Under the pieces are notes generated by a model. The model ran no database searches. It was not told where the DNA came from and saw nothing but the letters and a program-made list of their open reading frames with translations. From Glutamicibacter arilaitensis Re117 (lineage in GTDB: Bacteria; Actinomycetota; Actinomycetes; Actinomycetales; Micrococcaceae), in contig NC_014550.1 in NCBI RefSeq assembly GCF_000197735.1, positions 992,001 through 1,056,000 on the forward strand: a DNA stretch of 64,000 nucleotides. The letters are read 5' to 3'. A program made the translations under genes and the position numbers. Shown here one piece after another: positions 60,938 to 64,000 of the stretch. Each line of letters starts with the position of its first letter. Within the stretch, counting starts at the first letter, position 1.

Positions 60938-61166
60938 GACTGCATTCTGTAATTAATCGCCCGGGTTGTGCGAACGGCCCGCCAAGGGCACGAGAATTCT
61001 CGGCAGAATCGCAGGCAACGAACCGCGGAAAGCTAAATTGTCGGTGCGCAATGACAAGCTCTTGACGAGTCAATAAAGACTCCGAATCGGCGGGAGCAGT
61101 CATCCGCTTGAGCCGATCGTCGACTCGGCGCCAGCTTGGCGCCGTCTTCACTCGAAGGAAGCTTTC

Positions 61167-61976
61167 ATGTCTGTACAAAATCCGCTCGACCCGAACGTGG
61201 TGCCGCCGGCGCCCCAGACCAAGACCACGGCAGGCAAGGGCCTCGGCATCGCGGCCCTGGTCGTCGGCATCGTTGCCTTGGCATTGTGCTGGGTGCCGAT
61301 CGTCAACAACATCGCTGCAGTGCTCGGCTTCATTGCGCTGGTGCTCGGTGTCATCTCGCTCATCGTCGCCTCCAAGCGCCGTGGCAGCAAGGGCTTGGGC
61401 ATCGCATCGAGCATCATCTCCATCGTCGCCATCATCCTGGTGTTTGCCACCCAGGCAGCCTACGTGAAGGCGATCGACGAGGTTGCCAACGATATTGCCG
61501 ACGCCTCGGACGGCGAGGTGGCAGCCCCGGTGGAGGTCATCGAGCAGGCCAAAGATGAATCACAGGTACTGGCCTTGGGTGAGGCGGCTACCGTTGGCGA
61601 GTATTCGGTGAACGTCAGCGCAGTGGACCTGGACGCCGGAGCAGAGATCGCCAAGGCCAACGAGTTCAATGAGAAGGCCGAAGGGCAGTACGTCCTTGTG
61701 GACCTTTCGGTTGTCTACAACGGAGACGAAGAAGGTGATGCCTGGTTGGATCTGAATCCAGAACTCGTGGGATCGGATGCCAGCATCTACAGCACCGGCA
61801 GCGCGACCGTGATCCCCGCGAAGCCGGGCATGGACCTGCCTACCTTGGCCAACGGCGGCAAGGGAAGCTACCAGGTAGTCTTCGACGTGCCGGCCGAGGC
61901 CGTGGAAGATGCGAAAATCCGCGTGAGCGAGACGATCTCTTTCTCCGATGAATCGGTGCTCTGGGCTACGAAGTAG
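61167..61976 (+). CDS. DUF4190/DUF4352-type envelope protein
   Basis: A 269-aa protein. After a Pro-rich cytoplasmic start (MSVQNPLDPNVVPPAPQTKT) there are two TM helices (about 25-70 and 74-100, GLGIASSIISIVAIILVFAT; DUF4190-like). An extracytoplasmic acidic beta-domain follows (YSVNVSAVDLDAGAEIAKAN, QYVLVDLSVVYNGDEEGDAW), consistent with DUF4352. AGGAAGC precedes the ATG. A perfect terminator follows. Confidence 0.8.
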   Translation: MSVQNPLDPNVVPPAPQTKTTAGKGLGIAALVVGIVALALCWVPIVNNIAAVLGFIALVLGVISLIVASKRRGSKGLGIASSIISIVAIILVFATQAAYVKAIDEVANDIADASDGEVAAPVEVIEQAKDESQVLALGEAATVGEYSVNVSAVDLDAGAEIAKANEFNEKAEGQYVLVDLSVVYNGDEEGDAWLDLNPELVGSDASIYSTGSATVIPAKPGMDLPTLANGGKGSYQVVFDVPAEAVEDAKIRVSETISFSDESVLWATK

Positions 61977-61988
61977 CTCGCATTCGCA

Positions 61989-62030
61989 GAGGCTCCGCCA
62001 TCCAATCAAGGATGGCGGAGCCTCTTTTTT
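61989..62030 (+). terminator. Intrinsic terminator
   Basis: GAGGCTCCGCCATCC pairs perfectly with GGATGGCGGAGCCTC over AATCAA, followed by TTTTTT, 13 bases after the stop of the envelope-protein gene. The following 62031-62243 contains no gene I can support. Confidence 0.95.
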
Positions 62031-62243
62031 GTGCCGCTTTTCATTCGCGCCAACACCTCAAGAGCCTTGCATCCGCGGACCTCGTTGATTGCCTGCCTTC
62101 TTCAGTGGCCGAAGGCCAACCAACAATTGTTACAGCACCAAGAACATGGAAATCTGCGGGATTGAACAAATTTTCATGAAATTCTCCGCGACTCAGAGTC
62201 CGGGGGAAAGCGCGAGATCACGGGGTTTTTTAATGTTCAAAAC

Positions 62244-62435
62244 ATGATTCGTCGCATATTTCTCATCCTCGTCGTGCTGGCCGTGCCAGCGGGACTGGCA
62301 GGTGCCAGCCAGGCTCTTGCCGACAAGGCCAATCCGCCCATCCCGCATCATGAGCCAATCGTTGTCCAGCTCTCTACCGCCCCCGCGCCACATGCTGCAA
62401 AAGTGCAGGGCCAGGAGCGAGGCAGCCATGACTGA
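62244..62435 (+). CDS. Small secreted or anchored protein
   Basis: A 63-aa protein with a signal-peptide-like start (MIRRIFLILVVLAVPAGLAGASQALA, cleavage near residue 26) and a Pro/His-rich remainder (NPPIPHHEPIVV). It overlaps the histidine-kinase start by 8 bases, suggesting coupling. No ribosome site precedes its ATG. It could be a small regulator or accessory protein of the kinase; function unknown. Confidence 0.5.
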   Translation: MIRRIFLILVVLAVPAGLAGASQALADKANPPIPHHEPIVVQLSTAPAPHAAKVQGQERGSHD

Positions 62436-63948
62436 CCTTCAGGAAAACCAAGGATCAACAGTTTCGGCGCGTCTGCGCATTGTCGGCTGGATTGTGCTGA
62501 CTACTGCACTTGCGCTGCTGGCGGTGACAGCTTCGATGCGTTCGATCATGTCCGGCCAGGTTGCCGAGTCCGCCAACGTGGGCATCGCGCAGGAAATCGA
62601 GGAGTTCCGGACCTTCGCGGCTGAGGGGCTGGATCCGAAGACGGCCCGGCCATTTTCCTCCATGGACGAATTGATGGAACGCTACCTGGCCCGCCAGCAG
62701 CCAATGGCCGGGGAAGCGATCATCGGCCAGGCCAATGGCCGAGTGCTCGCCGCAGGAACCGCCGCAAACCAGGCCGGGAGCTGGCTCGCTGAAGATCCGG
62801 TGCTCCTGGGACGGATTCTCGATGACGCAAAGCCCTCTGGAATCCTGGAAAGCAACCACGGGACGGTCCGCTGGGCGAAAGCCGAGGCGAAGGATGCTTC
62901 CGGAGCCAACGGAGCTGGTCACCAGGCCCACCTGGTCGTTGCGCATTTCATCGGCGGTGCCCAGGAAGAAGCGGACCGGCAGGCAACCATGCTCTTTGGC
63001 GTAGCTGCCGGGGGACTGGCGCTGACGGCGGGAATCGCCTGGCTGGCGGCCGGCCAGATCATGCGTCCCATCCGCACCATGAGCGAAACCGCTGCATCGA
63101 TTACGGCCAATGACCTCTCGGCCCGCGTTCCTGTGGAAGGACGAGACGACCTGGCGCAGCTGGCCAGCACGTTGAACGCAATGCTTGACCGGGTTGAAGC
63201 TTCGCATCTGGCCCAACGCCACTTCATTTCCGAAGCTCGCGAGCACCTGGGAAGCCCCCAGCGCAAGCTGGCTGCCGCCCTGCAGAAGCTCAACGAGGAA
63301 GAGGTGCCCCGGAAGCAACGCGGCAGGATCATCAGCACCGCGCAGGCGCACATTTCACTGATGGGGCAGACGCTTGCCGACCTGGAATTGCTGGCGCAAA
63401 GCTCGGACCCGGACTTCATCCAGCGCCGAATGGTGCCCGTCGGCGAAGTCACGGCGGACGTTGCCGCGGCAGCCGCCCGCCCGGGCGCCTACCCGGACCG
63501 CCAATTCCGCATAGCCGAGTCTGCCAAGGCCCAGGCGTGGCTTGATCCGCTGCGCGTTGCCCAGGCCATGCACCAACTGATCCAAAATGCCGTCGCGCAT
63601 ACCGAGGATGGAGAAAGCATCCGGATCGGTTCTGCCGCAGCAAAGGGCATGGCCAGCTTCTGGGTTGCCAACGATGGACCGGCGTTGGACCCGGACCAGG
63701 CCCGTGCCCTGCTGGAAAACTATCGCAGTGCCCCGGAAGCCGGCCAGCAGGGATCCGGCATGGGCTTGGGCTTGGCCGTGGTGAAAGCGGTCGCGCAAGC
63801 CCACGGCGGCACGGCCTGGGTGGAATCCGGAAACGGCCACGGGACCAGTTTCGGATTTTCCCTCCCGCAAGCTGATGCCGGACAAGGCATCCGCTGCGAA
63901 GAAGAATTCGCCCAATCCATGGCCAGCAGCCTGGGCGGTGAGTCATGA
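62428..63948 (+). CDS. Sensor histidine kinase with atypical H-box
   Basis: A 506-aa kinase: TM1 (about 18-35), an extracytoplasmic sensor region (40-185), TM2 (about 190-210), and a HAMP domain (RPIRTMSETAASITANDLSA). The dimerisation region follows at 262-300 and the HATPase domain at about 390-485, with N-box HQLIQNAVAHTED and G2 box GSGMGLGLAVVKAVAQAHGG. The phosphoacceptor motif F-x-S-E-A-x-H-E-L-R-T-P reads FISEAREHLGSP: E272-H273 instead of H-E, and G-S instead of R-T. The ATP site is intact but phosphotransfer from the usual histidine position is doubtful. The start ATG 62428 follows GGAGCGAGG. It overlaps the next gene by ATGA. Confidence 0.85.
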   Translation: MTDLQENQGSTVSARLRIVGWIVLTTALALLAVTASMRSIMSGQVAESANVGIAQEIEEFRTFAAEGLDPKTARPFSSMDELMERYLARQQPMAGEAIIGQANGRVLAAGTAANQAGSWLAEDPVLLGRILDDAKPSGILESNHGTVRWAKAEAKDASGANGAGHQAHLVVAHFIGGAQEEADRQATMLFGVAAGGLALTAGIAWLAAGQIMRPIRTMSETAASITANDLSARVPVEGRDDLAQLASTLNAMLDRVEASHLAQRHFISEAREHLGSPQRKLAAALQKLNEEEVPRKQRGRIISTAQAHISLMGQTLADLELLAQSSDPDFIQRRMVPVGEVTADVAAAAARPGAYPDRQFRIAESAKAQAWLDPLRVAQAMHQLIQNAVAHTEDGESIRIGSAAAKGMASFWVANDGPALDPDQARALLENYRSAPEAGQQGSGMGLGLAVVKAVAQAHGGTAWVESGNGHGTSFGFSLPQADAGQGIRCEEEFAQSMASSLGGES

Positions 63949-64000
63949 GCATCAAGCCAACTGCGCCACGCTCGGGATTCCGCTACACCGCCCAGCGGTC
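63945..64000 (+). CDS. Partial gene downstream of the histidine kinase
   Basis: An ATG at 63945 overlaps the kinase TGA (ATGA) and stays open to the window end (MSIKPTAPRSGFRYTAQRS...). Its position suggests a response regulator or further signalling partner, but too little is visible to identify it. Confidence 0.55.
   Translation, partial: MSIKPTAPRSGFRYTAQR

Overview
The window looks like chromosomal DNA of a high-GC Gram-positive actinobacterium, most likely a member of the Micrococcaceae close to Arthrobacter or Glutamicibacter. This is inferred from gene content and codon use; no rRNA is present. Supporting markers are gatCAB, a SAM-IV-type riboswitch before metY-metX, a dgt-dnaG-tRNA-Asn block, a dimeric-type glycyl-tRNA synthetase, mycothiol-type enzyme relatives and many GTG/TTG starts.

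Layout. (1) 1-3.5 kb: the core gatC-gatA-gatB operon, closed by a hairpin. (2) About 3.6-26 kb: an accessory region between gatB and the lysR/tdh-kbl locus. Its left part holds an interrupted small glycine-rich gene, a complete ISL3-family insertion sequence with a perfect 8-bp target duplication, remnants of two acetyltransferases and an isochorismatase-type hydrolase, then an acetyltransferase, a phosphotransferase, small membrane proteins, a HAD phosphatase and a MarR/MFS/aldo-keto reductase cluster. Its right part (14.4-25.5 kb) is the most unusual section. Single genes or gene pairs, in both orientations and of unrelated function (acetyltransferases, an FGE-like fold, a tyrosine phosphatase, a hydrolase, an M24 protein, an aminoglycoside-phosphotransferase-like kinase, a frameshifted MFS exporter), are separated in most gaps by copies of a short GTCCCG...CGGGAC dyad repeat (R1). 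All copies point the same way and recur every 0.6-1.7 kb. A second repeat (R2) that shares the tail of R1 occurs twice in inverted orientation. The section resembles a gene-cassette array, but the repeat does not fit canonical integron attC sites and no recombinase is visible here.

(3) 26-36 kb: metabolic genes. LysR is divergent from threonine dehydrogenase and KBL ligase (threonine to glycine plus acetyl-CoA). A LacI regulator precedes an alpha-glucoside-type ABC importer (binding lipoprotein plus two permeases, no ATPase), followed by an orphan imidazolonepropionase. (4) 36-48 kb: thiol peroxidase, a lipoprotein, a pair of APH-fold proteins, a CPBP protease homologue, SAM-riboswitch-controlled metY-metX, a SGNH hydrolase, a SHOCT protein, and a membrane protein with its YtrA-type GntR regulator. 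(5) 48-60 kb: housekeeping genes glyS, dusB, dgt, dnaG and tRNA-Asn, mixed with a YdcZ-type transporter, a chromate transporter and membrane proteins. (6) 60-64 kb: membrane/envelope proteins and a sensor histidine kinase whose phosphoacceptor box is atypical, cut off at the window edge before its downstream partner gene.
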